Assembly (NCBI GenBank): GCA_902772795.1
Contig: CACYBZ010000336.1
Location: 1-6,559 of the forward strand
Reading direction: 5' to 3'
Source of the DNA: an uncultured Ruminococcus sp.
GTDB lineage: Bacteria > Bacillota > Clostridia > Oscillospirales > Acutalibacteraceae
DNA length: 6,559 nucleotides
Below the pieces are notes generated by a model. The model worked only from the letters and a program-made list of their open reading frames with translations, was not told the origin of the DNA and ran no database searches. Shown here piece after piece: positions 6,547 through 6,559 of the stretch. Position numbers and translations under genes: made by a program. The stretch's first letter is position 1, and each line of letters starts with the position of its first letter.

Positions 6547-6559
6547 GTGGTAGTGAACA
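6547..6559 (+). CDS. First codons of the next gene, possibly carboxynorspermidine decarboxylase
   Basis: A GTG codon at 6547 lies seven bases after the strong ribosome site and opens a frame reading V-V-V-N before the window ends. A second GTG at 6553 is in the same frame. Too little is visible to identify the product. In operons of this type the carboxynorspermidine decarboxylase (nspC) commonly follows the dehydrogenase, so that is the expected neighbour; this is context only. Confidence 0.35.

Overview
The window looks like chromosomal DNA from a low-to-moderate GC Gram-positive gut Clostridium-type bacterium. The Ruminococcus/Oscillospiraceae area is my best guess. This is inferred from strong AGGAG-type ribosome sites, TTGAAA/TATAAT-type promoters, and a polyamine gene order (speA-speE-speB-carboxynorspermidine dehydrogenase) that I associate with Firmicutes. 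I see no CRISPR array, rRNA, tRNA, intact insertion sequence or phage gene.

Layout: the left part reads on the minus strand. Positions 1-763 hold most of an alpha/beta-hydrolase esterase that runs off the left edge. Positions 933-1385 hold an N-terminal fragment of a RecQ-type helicase that stops before its DEAH box. From about 1400 to 1997 there is no convincing protein gene. This gap contains a near-consensus promoter (1569-1597), then a leader of roughly 390 nt rich in small hairpins, closing with a strong intrinsic terminator only 17 nt before the speA start codon. That layout suggests transcription attenuation of the operon.

The right part (1998-6466, plus strand) is a tightly packed polyamine operon. 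SpeA makes agmatine from arginine. SpeB hydrolyses agmatine (or possibly an aminopropyl/carboxyaminopropyl derivative) to release urea. SpeE is a spermidine-synthase-type aminopropyltransferase. The last gene is a saccharopine-dehydrogenase-fold enzyme that joins aspartate semialdehyde to a diamine, the first committed step of the carboxy(nor)spermidine route. At the right edge a very strong ribosome site and a GTG start codon open the next gene. By operon logic it may be the matching decarboxylase (nspC), but only about four codons are visible.

The two most notable features are the long speA leader with a terminator and a duplicated TTTTTTCGGGT element, and a single in-frame TAA stop inside an otherwise perfectly readable carboxynorspermidine dehydrogenase gene.
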